From contig CAMGAM010000044.1 in assembly GCA_946007485.1 (NCBI GenBank), positions 1 through 9,030 of the forward strand: a stretch of DNA of 9,030 nucleotides, read 5' to 3'. Shown one piece after another: positions 1 to 7,551 of this stretch. A model generated the notes under the pieces. That model ran no database searches, was not told the DNA's origin, and saw only the letters and a list, made by a program, of their open reading frames with translations. Origin of the DNA: an uncultured Mycoplasmatota bacterium. Its GTDB lineage: Bacteria; Bacillota_I; Bacilli_A; RF39; UBA660. The position numbers and the translations under genes are program-made. Within the stretch, counting starts at the first letter, position 1. Every line of letters starts with the position of its first letter.

Positions 1-939
1 GGTGCTAGTGATTATTCTGCTTGTGACTTAGCTATTAAAGAATTTACTGATTTTACAGTTGAAAAAAGAAGTGCTATTAGTATTGCTAGAAGATTACAAG
101 ATCCTTTATCTGAACTTGTTAAAATTGATAGCAAGAGTATTGGTGTTGGTCAATATCAACATGATGTTAATGAAAAAAAGTTAGATGAATCTCTTGACTT
201 TGTTGTATCTAAATGTGTTAATAATGTTGGTGTTAATGTTAATACTGCTAGTAGGTCTATACTTAAATATATTTCTGGTCTTACTAAAAGTAATATTGAT
301 AAGATTATTGAATACAGAGAAGAAAATGGAAAAGTTTTATCTAGAGATGAACTTATGAAAAAGAAGGTACTAACTCCTAAGGCATATGAACAATCTATAG
401 GTTTTATGAGAATTATTGATGGTACTAATCCAATGGATGTTACTTCTATTCATCCAGAAAGTTATGGTACTGCTAGTAAACTTCTTGATATGTATGGCTT
501 TGGTATTAATGATCTTGGTAGTAAGAAACTTAATGATGTACTTGGTGCAATTAACATTAAAGAAGTTAGTGAAAAACTAGGCACAGATATTTATACTTTA
601 GAAGATATTATTAAATGTTTTTCTAAACCTAATAGAGATTTTAGAGATGACTTTGACAAACCTCTATTAAAAAGTGACATTCTTAAAATAGAAGATTTAA
701 AAGTAGGTATGGAATTATCTGGTACTGTTAGAAATGTTGTGGATTTTGGAGCATTTATTGATATTGGCTTACATGATGATGGACTAGTACATATATCTAA
801 AATGACTGATAAGTACATTAAACATCCTAGTGAAGTTGTATCAGTTGGAGATATTGTTACTTGCTATGTTGATGATATTTCATTAAAAAAGAATAGGGTA
901 AGTCTTAGTTTAATTAATCCTAATTCGATTAAAAATTAA
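1..939 (+). CDS. tex: Tex family RNA-binding transcription accessory protein, C-terminal 312 residues (5' end outside window)
   Basis: The frame is open from base 1 and ends at TAA (937-939). It contains the Tex signature SIARRLQDPLSELVKID followed by GVGQYQHDV, near fragment residues 27-57. Next comes the helix-hairpin-helix part (VNTASRSILKYISGL, then a second helical hairpin) and the conserved HPESY motif. A C-terminal S1 RNA-binding domain covers about residues 233-305 (nt 697-915), with the typical GTVRNVVDFGAFIDIG and GLVHISKM strands. Tex is a conserved cytoplasmic nucleic-acid-binding protein linked to transcription and RNA metabolism. The N-terminal domain and the start of the YqgF-like domain lie upstream. 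The gene looks intact and marks the chromosomal edge of the accessory region. I see no strong terminator immediately after it. Confidence 0.96.
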   Translation, partial: GASDYSACDLAIKEFTDFTVEKRSAISIARRLQDPLSELVKIDSKSIGVGQYQHDVNEKKLDESLDFVVSKCVNNVGVNVNTASRSILKYISGLTKSNIDKIIEYREENGKVLSRDELMKKKVLTPKAYEQSIGFMRIIDGTNPMDVTSIHPESYGTASKLLDMYGFGINDLGSKKLNDVLGAINIKEVSEKLGTDIYTLEDIIKCFSKPNRDFRDDFDKPLLKSDILKIEDLKVGMELSGTVRNVVDFGAFIDIGLHDDGLVHISKMTDKYIKHPSEVVSVGDIVTCYVDDISLKKNRVSLSLINPNSIKN

Positions 940-999
940 TTATTTTTGCTGTTTTTTATGTAAAAAATGTAATTTTTTTAAGAAATTTACATAAAATAA

Positions 1000-1028
1000 T
1001 TGACAGATAGGCAAATTTATAGTATCAT
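1000..1028 (+). promoter_or_regulatory. Sigma-70/SigA promoter for tRNA-Gly
   Basis: A perfect -35 box TTGACA (1000-1005) is followed after exactly 17 bp by TATCAT (1023-1028), five of six matches to the -10 consensus. The expected start site, around 1035, is about ten bases before the mature tRNA. This is the best promoter in the window. It would also drive anything that reads through the terminator after the tRNA. Confidence 0.85.
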
Positions 1029-1045
1029 TATTATTGCCTACTGAT

Positions 1046-1119
1046 GCAGGTGTAGTTTAATGGTAGAACCTCAGCCTTCCAAGCTGACTGCGTGAGTTCG
1101 ATTCTCATCACCTGCTCCA
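1046..1119 (+). tRNA. tRNA-Gly (anticodon UCC)
   Basis: A full cloverleaf can be drawn. The acceptor stem is 1046-1052 with 1109-1115. The D stem is GTTT/GAAC (1055-1058 with 1066-1069). The anticodon stem TCAGC/GCTGA (1071-1075, 1083-1087) encloses loop CTTCCAA, giving anticodon TCC at 1078-1080. The T arm is 1092-1108 with loop TTCGATT. The discriminator base is T1116 and CCA is encoded at 1117-1119. The gene has its own promoter and a downstream terminator. tRNA genes are common integration sites, and accessory genes begin directly after this one, but no duplicated tRNA 3' end is visible elsewhere in the window. Confidence 0.97.
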
Positions 1120-1165
1120 TTGGGAAATCTGTTCGAACTTTTATAGTTTGAACTTAATATAGAAG

Positions 1166-1198
1166 ATATCAATTTCTAAATGAAGTTGATATTTTTTT
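1166..1198 (+). terminator. Intrinsic terminator after tRNA-Gly
   Basis: An 11-bp stem pairs 1166-1176 with 1182-1192, including one G-T wobble, around a five-base loop TAAAT. It runs into a seven-T tract (1192-1198). A smaller hairpin, GTTCGAAC with GTTTGAAC (1131-1138 and 1146-1153), lies between it and the tRNA. The next gene starts only 22 nt after the last T. There is no room for a separate promoter in between, so that gene depends on read-through or on a promoter inside or upstream of the hairpin. Confidence 0.85.
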
Positions 1199-1220
1199 GT
1201 GTTAAGAAAGGACAGATTTT

Positions 1221-1985
1221 ATGATTAATATTGTTAGTAAACCATTAGAGTTTGAGGAAGAACTAAAAAGGAAAATTGAGTTTATATGTGATTTTTGTAA
1301 TACTAAACCAAAGATAATTAATGGAAACATAAGAAATATAGAACATACTAATCTATCTTACATTGAACCACATAGAGTTATTATTAAAGGAATAACTTTT
1401 CTAGCATTTAATTATTCTAAAATATTATATATAAATAATTTATCAAACTCTATCAAGATAAAAGATTTAGAAGATAATAAAGAATCAATTAATAAACAAA
1501 TTTCTAAACTTAATAAAGATAAAGAAGATATAAAAGATGAAATAGATAAAAAGAAAAAACTTAATAATAAAATTGTTATTAAATCTAAAAATTAGTTATT
1601 AGATAAAAATAAGAAATTAGTAGAAGAACGAGATTTTTATAAAGGATTGAGTAATCAATATGAGGGAATGTATAAAAGAGAAAAAGAAAAAACTAACTAT
1701 CTCATTTATCACTTAAATAAGTTATTTCAAAAATTACCAGAATTTATTAAAACAATAGTTGATCATCTATTTAATCATAGTTGTTTAGATTTAGAATATT
1801 TTAAAAAAGAATATGATCCCGAAGTTAAAAGAAAAGAAGAAAAAAGATTTAAAGGATATAATTTATTTAATAAAAAAGAAATTGAAAAAGCAACTAAGCA
1901 TTTAAATAGTGAAATGGATGAAGTGGTTGAAGATTTTTATGACGATAAAAAAGATAAAGAAAAAGACGATGGCTTATCATTGTGA
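1221..1985 (+). pseudogene. Unrecognised small-domain protein fused to a lysine-rich coiled coil, split by an in-frame TAG
   Basis: The ATG at 1221 has a good ribosome binding site (AAAGGA, about ten bases upstream). The first 124 codons end at TAG (1593-1595). The same frame then stays open for 129 more codons to TGA (1983-1985). Residues 1-84 align without gaps to the gene at 7552-7827, with 36 identities by my count, including N-T-K-P, the NG-I-NI stretch, PH and YINNL. I do not recognise this domain. From residue 85 the two diverge. This copy continues as a charged coiled coil rich in K, D, E and I/L heptads that carries straight across the TAG. It ends in a segment with FQKLPEF and an acidic/lysine tail. 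A separate downstream start is poorly supported: the TTG at 1647 abuts its AAAGGA with no spacer. Most likely this is one gene broken by a single nonsense change; suppression cannot be excluded. The tail vaguely recalls coiled-coil ends of plasmid mobilisation proteins, but I do not claim that. Confidence 0.6.
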
Positions 1986-2006
1986 GCTATCGTCTTTAGT
2001 TATTTT
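1962..2006. terminator. Bidirectional terminator shared by convergent genes
   Basis: A 13-bp stem pairs 1962-1974 with 1985-1997 (arms around GACGAT and ATCGTC, one G-T wobble) with a ten-base loop. On the plus strand it is followed by AGTTATTTTTAT. On the minus strand it is followed by a T-rich run complementary to 1943-1961. It would therefore end both the 1221 gene and the minus-strand operon. The hairpin overlaps the last codons of both: plus-strand TGA at 1983-1985 and minus-strand TGA at 1977-1979. Confidence 0.75.
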
Positions 2007-2996
2007 TATATTTGTTCCGTCAAATTTATATATATTAGGTATCATTATGTTTTTCTCTTTAAGTAAATCCTCTTGGCTGATATTTAATGATTGTTCTATT
2101 GTTGGACTAGTATTAACCATTACATATTTACTATTTATATTATCTATAAATTTAGAAGCGTTGTCATTGTTTTCAGTAAATATAGATGAACAATATTTTG
2201 AACTATTGTAATTTATGTATGTTATTGCCTCATCAATGTCCTCAACAAATATTGCGTTTTCTACTTTGATTTTTAAATTACTATTTATATAAATATTAAC
2301 ATTTAATTTTTGCATTATGATTTTTTTGATAAAATCAATATCCTTTAAAGAATCTATATAAATATCGTAGTTTTGATAACCGGATACAATAGTTTCCGTT
2401 GTACACTCACTTACATATTTATTTATAAACTCATTATCTCCTATAATAACTGTCTTATTTATAGATTTGAAATTATCAAAAAATTCATTTGAACGCAATG
2501 TTACAGAATGTTGAAACATTTCTTTCTTTAAATTTTCTTTTTCAAGAATTGTTTGAACCATATTTATTAATAATCCATTAGTTCCACCCATATAACCATT
2601 ATAAGCAAAAACCATTGTATTATGTGTAAGTAGTCCTAATAATATCATTTCTAACATAGTATATGTATTACCATCAAACATAACTAATACAACACCTAGT
2701 TTTGTGTATAATTTAGAATTAAGAAGTTGATTATCCATTAGAAAAATTTTATCTTTTGATTTAATTAAAGGCTCTGTATTTTCATACTTCTTTAATGTCT
2801 TATCTATCAAATTATTATCTAATTTAAAACCATTTTTATTATTTAAATCTATTTCATTCGTACTTTCAAATAATTTAATATTCTCTCTTATTGCCCTTGC
2901 AAAATTTGAAATTAATTCTTTTTCATAATTATATTTATTATTTCTATTTGCTATTATAGCATTATTTATTATATTTTTAACACTATCTTGCTCCAT
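1977..2996 (-). CDS. Degenerate aldehyde dehydrogenase/ProA-like protein, probable pseudoenzyme
   Basis: This 339-residue protein resembles gamma-glutamyl phosphate reductase (ProA) and the wider aldehyde dehydrogenase fold. Residues 99-110 (KLGVVLVMFDGN) and the following stretch to about 150 match the dinucleotide-domain segment that reads PLGVIGVIYESRPN in ProA. SGYQNYDIYID (205-215) matches the ProA segment ETGVGNCHVYVD. Residues 245-297 (EDIDEAITYIN, then SIFTENNDNASKF, then YVMVNTSP) match the ProA C-terminal part (DDIEEAI, AIVTEN, VYVNAS). The piece that should carry the catalytic cysteine (V-C-N-A in ProA) is collapsed to about 25 residues. The only cysteines, C198 and C269, are not at that site. 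Length is about 80 residues below the roughly 417 of E. coli ProA. I therefore infer a non-catalytic paralog, perhaps a binding or scaffold subunit. I chose the start at 2996 because of its ribosome binding site; the upstream ATGs (3018-3020 and the next codon) lack one. The gene overlaps the 3' end of the large gene by 14 nt and ends in tandem stops TGA TAA. Confidence 0.65.
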   Translation of the reverse strand: MEQDSVKNIINNAIIANRNNKYNYEKELISNFARAIRENIKLFESTNEIDLNNKNGFKLDNNLIDKTLKKYENTEPLIKSKDKIFLMDNQLLNSKLYTKLGVVLVMFDGNTYTMLEMILLGLLTHNTMVFAYNGYMGGTNGLLINMVQTILEKENLKKEMFQHSVTLRSNEFFDNFKSINKTVIIGDNEFINKYVSECTTETIVSGYQNYDIYIDSLKDIDFIKKIIMQKLNVNIYINSNLKIKVENAIFVEDIDEAITYINYNSSKYCSSIFTENNDNASKFIDNINSKYVMVNTSPTIEQSLNISQEDLLKEKNIMIPNIYKFDGTNIKITKDDSSQ

Positions 2997-5900
2997 GTGA
3001 TAATCCCCTTTCTTCATCAATCTCTGTTTCTAAATTCATAGCCTTATTACACATTTCTAATTGTTCTTGACTCAAACGACTTATATTAAATTTCTTACCT
3101 TTAACGCCAATTTGTTCTATTGCCATTCTTATTTGCATTGCAACTTTATCAGATATATCAATTTGTTGTCCATTATTATCAAATGAAGTATTATACAAGA
3201 CATCTCCAACAATTATTTCATCGCTTGTTGTATCATAAATTATAGCAAAGTTAGCGTTCATTATTATTCTTGTTGTTTCAGGATTTAATCCGTAATTATA
3301 TGCAATATCAGAAATAATTTTTTCTGTTTCATATGATTGAGTTAGTCCAGAATAACTATCTCCTCGTGTTGCAAGTTCTAACTTTTGCAACGTCAAAACA
3401 TCTTGTTGTTTTGTATTTCCATTATCGTGTATTACGAACTCATCAGAATATATAGTTGGTGTTTCATAAGTAGATGTTGGAACATCTTGTTCTCCTGCAA
3501 TTACATATTGAGTTGTTGAATCAGATGTATATAAGACGTGATTTAAATTAACAGGAGGAATAAAGTCTAGTGGTCTTGCAACTTTTGACCTATCTGGTTG
3601 AGAGTTTCTTCTTAACGAATCTGCTATATCATTATACCCTGTACCAACTGTGACTTTTCCTAATTTTAATGCTTCATATTGTTCTTCTGTAATTTTTCCC
3701 TCGTCTAATAGTTTTTTAAATTCTTCTTCATCTTTTGCGATTAATTCTTGTCCTGCTTGTTGGTATAATGCAAATACTGTATCTGTAAAATGTTCTCTGC
3801 TACTTCCTCCACGTTCTGCTCTTATAAATGCTTTTGCTGGTATTTCAATATTATCAAAGCACAATACATTTTGATTTCTCCAAACCCAACTTTGTGCAAC
3901 TATATTTCCGGCTTCGTCTTTTATTACAAATACTCTACCATTTTTATCAACCATACTATGTTCCATACTTGTTTCAGCAGCATTTCCTAATTCTTGGCAA
4001 CAATCCGTTAAAGTTCCAATTGCTACTGCTAGTGGATCATCCAATCGTAATATTTCATAAGTATATTCCCCATTTTGAGTATGAACTCTTGGAATACTAC
4101 TAAACGTTCTTGATTTACCATAATTATAAATTTGTTGTAATGTATCAAAACTTCTTTGGTCATATCCTGCCATATTAGATATTTCGGCAAGTTTTTGATT
4201 TCCAACTTGAACATTTTCATAGTTATTAGATTTTACAAAAGCCATAGCCAAATCAAGAGTTAATACCCTATTACTATTAAGCGCTTTAATACTTTCCCAT
4301 TGTTTTTGCATAGAACTAATATATGCTATATATTCGTCAGAAGAAAGTATAGTACCCATATTTTTCAATATAAAATCTCTAAAATCAGGTTCATATTTCA
4401 TTTCAAAACCACCAAATAATTTATGTGCTTTATCAGGTGTTAATATTGTTGAAACACTTGCTTCTTCCATAATACTTCTCAACATGTGAACTGCATTTTT
4501 ATTTTGTTGAGAATTGATTTTTAATGAGAATGTTCCTTCTTCAGATTGTCCATAACATTGATGTATCAATGCTAATTGTTTATTGTAGTCTTCTACCATC
4601 TTTGGATCAGGATTATCTCCTAATAATGATATCTGTTTTTGTATGAAATCTATCATTCTTTGCATATCTTGTGATGATAGTGTTTTAGGAACATCAGAAA
4701 ACAATTGCATTGTTTTATTAAATCCGTCCATATCATTATCAAATACTCCAAAACACATACTAGCCTTTAATAATGCAGCCTTTGAATCTTCATTAATATT
4801 ATATCTTTCAATCCTCATTAGTTGTGACCATTTTTTACCAGAAGCAACAAATTTATCTGCTTGTTCAAAAGGAAACTCTTTCATAACAACGTGATGTGGA
4901 ACAAAATGAAGTTTGTCATACCAATCAGATAATACATCAAATTTATTTTCACTTAACATTTGCATAACCGATTCTGGATTTTTCATTCCTATTCTTAATG
5001 CTTCTTGTTCTCCATACTTTTCAAATAGTTGTTCTAATCCACGAATACCCACATTTCTCTTTTTGAGACTCAACAATATATTTTTTCCTTCAAGATAAGG
5101 CAGCCAATCCTTATGTTGTCTTAAAAATTCAAATGTTAAAGGTGTATTTGAGGTATAGCTATAGAAAACCTCTTTTAATTCATCCGGAGCATTTTCATCT
5201 AGGAACAATTCTGGATGTTCTTGACCAAGAATTGCTCTTGCACTTTCATCATATCTAACTCTTTTTACTACTATTGCTTCTACCATTTGTTGTCTTATAA
5301 CATTATCTAATTCACCTATATTATTACTATTTATATTATTAAGATCAATTTGACAACTTGCTAAATATGAGCCATATCTATCAAACAATTCAAATACTTT
5401 ATCATTATCAAATCCTAATTGTACGCACTGTCTAACAAATGCACTTACACCCACATCACAAACAGAGCCAATATGTTTTCCCTGTAATAATTGTTTCCAT
5501 TCTGGATGACTTTGTATGATTTCTGGACTAATTTTTCTTTGATAGAATAAGTTTTGTAATTCCTCCGGAACATTTTCATCTAAAAATATATCAGGATATT
5601 TTTCAACTAATTCTTTAGGAATGTGTGTAGGATAAGCAAATCTTCCTTCAATAATAAGTCTTTTAAAAGATTCATGTATCTTATCTTTAATTATATTTAT
5701 GTCATCATCAATTTTTAATTGTGTCTCATATTGATAACTATCACTTATTTTTCTATCAAAAATAATATCTAAAACATCACTATATTCAGTAATAAAGTTC
5801 ATAATTCCGTTAAAATCAGTTTTGCTACTAAGAAATTTATAGAAATTTTCATAACTATATAATGCATTACTACCTTCAACTTTTATTACTCTATTTTTTA

Positions 5901-7272
5901 AACATGAACTTAAATCTTTTCCATTTAAATACTGAATATATTCTGGATGTTCTAATAATAATTGAGGAGTAATAGATTTTGTATAGAATAATTTTTGTAA
6001 TTCTTCAGGAGCTTGTTCTGATATAAATAATTCCGAATTTCTAACTCTAAATTCTCCAGTAATGTTTCTATAATCTGGTGCTTTATCTGCATAATTCCAA
6101 TCACTTGGGCCATAAATTATCATTCGTTTCATTGATTCATAAAATTGATCTTTAGTAAATTTACCCTTAATATAATTACCATCTTTATCGCAATATATAT
6201 TTTTTTGACGATCGTATTCATTCCCTGCATAATGTAGATACATATGATACATTAATTTAAGCATTTCACAATTATTTTTTGTAAAAAATTCTCCACATTC
6301 ATCATTAAAATCTACTACATTTTTTAAACCAAATACACCAATAAAATGCATGACACCAGAATCCAGTATTTCTGTAAAAGGAATTGAAGTATTAAATATA
6401 AAGTCGCTAGGTAATGATTTTAATTCTTCAATTATTAATGGAGCACTATATTGATCAATTGTTTTAAAATATTCTTCCATTGATGAATACTTGAATATTT
6501 CTTTATATTGTTCATCAGTTGGCTTAATAGGTAGTCTATAATCTCCATATTTTCTTTTTGTATTGCTTAATATATCATCAGTAAATTGCTTAACGAAATT
6601 TTTCTTTTCTTCTTCTGATTTAAGAGAAGAAATATCACTAATAAATGTATAAATATCATTGTTTTCAACGATTAAAGATGCTAATTCGCCATAACTAGAC
6701 ATAAATTCTTTTAGAATATTATCTGTAATATTGCTTTTATTTGCATTATCATTTAATAAACAATAACTTAAGTCTTTATTTTTAAATAAATCCCAATTAT
6801 ATATTATTTCCTTTAATCCTATTATACCTTCGTTGAAATCATTTATTATGTATCTTAAATTTTCATCATTATTTTGTGATACATCAAATAATCTATCCGA
6901 ATAAACTTCTCGCATTTTAGGTGTATAATCAATTGGTTTTATTTCATCTTTCACTAATTCATATAGTGCACTATTAATATCTTGAGTTTGTGAATCAATA
7001 GACATTAATACATCTCTAAAATTAATGTTTTTATTATAATAAACTCGCTTATTAATTAATTCCCAATCTAATTCTTTACATTTATCTATACCAAATTTTT
7101 CAACTATTTTTCTGTCTGATTCTATGATACAAGAAGTTGGTATTTTATCGTCTAATTGATACTCAATATATTCATTAAAAGATAGAGTACAATTATATAC
7201 TTTATTTAAAATAAGTTTTGGAACTTTTAATCTTTTTCCAAACATTTGTCTTCTTTGATATTTATAATCCAT
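2983..7272 (-). CDS. Large repeat-containing protein of 1429 residues, function unknown
   Basis: I do not recognise a named family. The start is ATG at 7272, with AGGTGA six bases upstream. The stop is TAG (2983-2985), backed up by TAA two codons later. Residues 1-400 are unique, mostly helical and charged. Three diverged copies of a module sit at about 412-456, 559-602 and 686-734. Each has the form E/D-L/I-F-I/L-(S/D)-E-N/Q-A/V-P-(E/D)-E-L-Q/K-x-L/V-F-Y, then H-P/K-E/D-Y/W and finally (N/Q/E)-G-K. They are spaced 127-147 residues apart, so each may be the core of a larger helical repeat. A C-terminal domain has TDCCQELGNAAE (1089-1100), FVIKDEAGNIVAQSWVWR (1115-1132), CFDNIE (1138-1143) and VTVGTGYNDI (1207-1216). 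This resembles a Cys-Cys-Gln / QSW-W / FD-IE block I associate from memory with hypothetical proteins of mobile elements and large viruses; that link is unverified. The last 150 or so residues form a further unassigned domain. I see no signal peptide or membrane segment, so it is probably cytoplasmic. It is translationally coupled to the dehydrogenase-like gene. Confidence 0.9.
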   Translation of the reverse strand: MDYKYQRRQMFGKRLKVPKLILNKVYNCTLSFNEYIEYQLDDKIPTSCIIESDRKIVEKFGIDKCKELDWELINKRVYYNKNINFRDVLMSIDSQTQDINSALYELVKDEIKPIDYTPKMREVYSDRLFDVSQNNDENLRYIINDFNEGIIGLKEIIYNWDLFKNKDLSYCLLNDNANKSNITDNILKEFMSSYGELASLIVENNDIYTFISDISSLKSEEEKKNFVKQFTDDILSNTKRKYGDYRLPIKPTDEQYKEIFKYSSMEEYFKTIDQYSAPLIIEELKSLPSDFIFNTSIPFTEILDSGVMHFIGVFGLKNVVDFNDECGEFFTKNNCEMLKLMYHMYLHYAGNEYDRQKNIYCDKDGNYIKGKFTKDQFYESMKRMIIYGPSDWNYADKAPDYRNITGEFRVRNSELFISEQAPEELQKLFYTKSITPQLLLEHPEYIQYLNGKDLSSCLKNRVIKVEGSNALYSYENFYKFLSSKTDFNGIMNFITEYSDVLDIIFDRKISDSYQYETQLKIDDDINIIKDKIHESFKRLIIEGRFAYPTHIPKELVEKYPDIFLDENVPEELQNLFYQRKISPEIIQSHPEWKQLLQGKHIGSVCDVGVSAFVRQCVQLGFDNDKVFELFDRYGSYLASCQIDLNNINSNNIGELDNVIRQQMVEAIVVKRVRYDESARAILGQEHPELFLDENAPDELKEVFYSYTSNTPLTFEFLRQHKDWLPYLEGKNILLSLKKRNVGIRGLEQLFEKYGEQEALRIGMKNPESVMQMLSENKFDVLSDWYDKLHFVPHHVVMKEFPFEQADKFVASGKKWSQLMRIERYNINEDSKAALLKASMCFGVFDNDMDGFNKTMQLFSDVPKTLSSQDMQRMIDFIQKQISLLGDNPDPKMVEDYNKQLALIHQCYGQSEEGTFSLKINSQQNKNAVHMLRSIMEEASVSTILTPDKAHKLFGGFEMKYEPDFRDFILKNMGTILSSDEYIAYISSMQKQWESIKALNSNRVLTLDLAMAFVKSNNYENVQVGNQKLAEISNMAGYDQRSFDTLQQIYNYGKSRTFSSIPRVHTQNGEYTYEILRLDDPLAVAIGTLTDCCQELGNAAETSMEHSMVDKNGRVFVIKDEAGNIVAQSWVWRNQNVLCFDNIEIPAKAFIRAERGGSSREHFTDTVFALYQQAGQELIAKDEEEFKKLLDEGKITEEQYEALKLGKVTVGTGYNDIADSLRRNSQPDRSKVARPLDFIPPVNLNHVLYTSDSTTQYVIAGEQDVPTSTYETPTIYSDEFVIHDNGNTKQQDVLTLQKLELATRGDSYSGLTQSYETEKIISDIAYNYGLNPETTRIIMNANFAIIYDTTSDEIIVGDVLYNTSFDNNGQQIDISDKVAMQIRMAIEQIGVKGKKFNISRLSQEQLEMCNKAMNLETEIDEERGLSHGAR
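3004..3011 (-). promoter_or_regulatory. Ribosome binding site fixing the start of the dehydrogenase-like gene
   Basis: The minus strand reads AAAGGGGA seven bases before the ATG at 2996-2994. It lies inside the last codons of the large gene. This favours the start at 2996 over the in-frame ATGs eight and seven codons upstream, and it supports translational coupling across the 14-nt overlap. Confidence 0.75.
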
Positions 7273-7278
7273 CTATTA

Positions 7279-7284
7279 TCACCT
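7279..7284 (-). promoter_or_regulatory. Ribosome binding site of the large gene
   Basis: AGGTGA on the minus strand sits six bases before the ATG at 7272-7270. Upstream there are -10-like sequences (TATGAT at 7298-7303, TAAAAT at 7293-7298), but I find no matching -35 box. The operon promoter is therefore only loosely placed, in 7293-7330. Confidence 0.6.
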
Positions 7285-7350
7285 ACAATACCATTTTATC
7301 ATATAATTCGATAAATTTAGCATAGAATAACAATTTTTTAAACAAAAGTA

Positions 7351-7379
7351 TTTATATTTAAATAAATTTATGATAAGAT
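7351..7379 (+). promoter_or_regulatory. Candidate promoter for the structured RNA and small gene
   Basis: TTTATA (7351-7356) and TAAGAT (7374-7379) are 17 bp apart, divergent from the large gene. The -35 match is only moderate, and such matches occur by chance in sequence this AT-rich. Support comes mainly from the strong terminator downstream, which implies that a transcript enters from this side. Confidence 0.35.
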
Positions 7380-7421
7380 GCATATAGAAATTGATACTAG
7401 TAAGTATTAATTCCTAATTGT

Positions 7422-7487
7422 GATGGAAAAGTTGAAAATAACTTAACCAATCGCTCCAGATTGATAGGAAACTCGGAAAATTAACTT
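7422..7487 (+). repeat. Two imperfect direct repeats within the putative RNA
   Basis: Unit 1 (7422-7444) reads GAT-GGAAAAG-TTGAAAAT-AACTT. Unit 2 (7463-7487) reads GATAGGAAAC-TCGGAAAATT-AACTT. They start 41 nt apart. The match is clear by eye but short and A-rich, so chance is possible. Confidence 0.4.
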
Positions 7488-7502
7488 CGAGAGTAATAAA
7501 TG

Positions 7503-7527
7503 CTAACTAGAAATAGTTAGTTTTTTT
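7503..7527 (+). terminator. Strong intrinsic terminator upstream of the small gene
   Basis: A perfect 7-bp stem, CTAACTA (7503-7509) with TAGTTAG (7514-7520), is closed by a GAAA tetraloop and followed by seven T (7521-7527). The start codon of the next gene is 24 nt after the last T, almost the same spacing as at the related gene at 1221. Confidence 0.85.
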
Positions 7528-7551
7528 GTTATGTAAAGGAGTTGATTTAAA

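Larger units (their letters stand above)
7386..7527 (+). ncRNA. Putative structured leader or small RNA, about 140 nt, ending in a terminator
   Basis: This non-coding stretch lies between a candidate promoter and a strong terminator. Local hairpins are visible: AAGTT/AACTT around 7429-7444, CAATC/GATTG (7448-7452 with 7459-7463, loop GCTCCA), and CTCG/CGAG (7472-7475 with 7488-7491) or alternatively ACTC/GAGT (7471-7474 with 7491-7494). The two last pairings exclude each other, as in a switch. I compared it from memory with T-box, SAM, TPP, purine, glycine, lysine, preQ1, FMN and c-di-GMP motifs and recognise none. It could be an attenuator controlling the gene at 7552, or an independent small RNA. 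The 5' boundary is a guess. Confidence 0.45.

Noticed and set aside
956..994. 9-bp inverted repeat TTATGTAAA / TTTACATAA after tex, as its terminator
   Set aside because: The loop is 21 nt, the stem is all A-T except one pair, and no T run follows it. It ends six bases before the tRNA -35 box.
1647..1985. Independent gene starting at TTG 1647
   Set aside because: The AAAGGA directly abuts the TTG with no spacing, and the coiled coil continues unbroken from before the TAG, so it is better read as the second half of the 1221 gene.
1600..1985. MobV/Pre relaxase C-terminus (plasmid mobilisation remnant)
   Set aside because: Only a general coiled-coil resemblance plus an F-x-K-L-P-E-F stretch. 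No relaxase motif is present, so the assignment is too weak to make.
1977..2996. Functional ProA (gamma-glutamyl phosphate reductase)
   Set aside because: The catalytic-cysteine segment is missing, the protein is about 80 residues short, and no proline-pathway partner lies nearby.
7386..7527. tracrRNA or known riboswitch, prompted by the CTAGAAATAG hairpin
   Set aside because: The hairpin is simply a GAAA-capped terminator stem. There is no CRISPR array or cas gene in the window, and no diagnostic riboswitch core was recognised.
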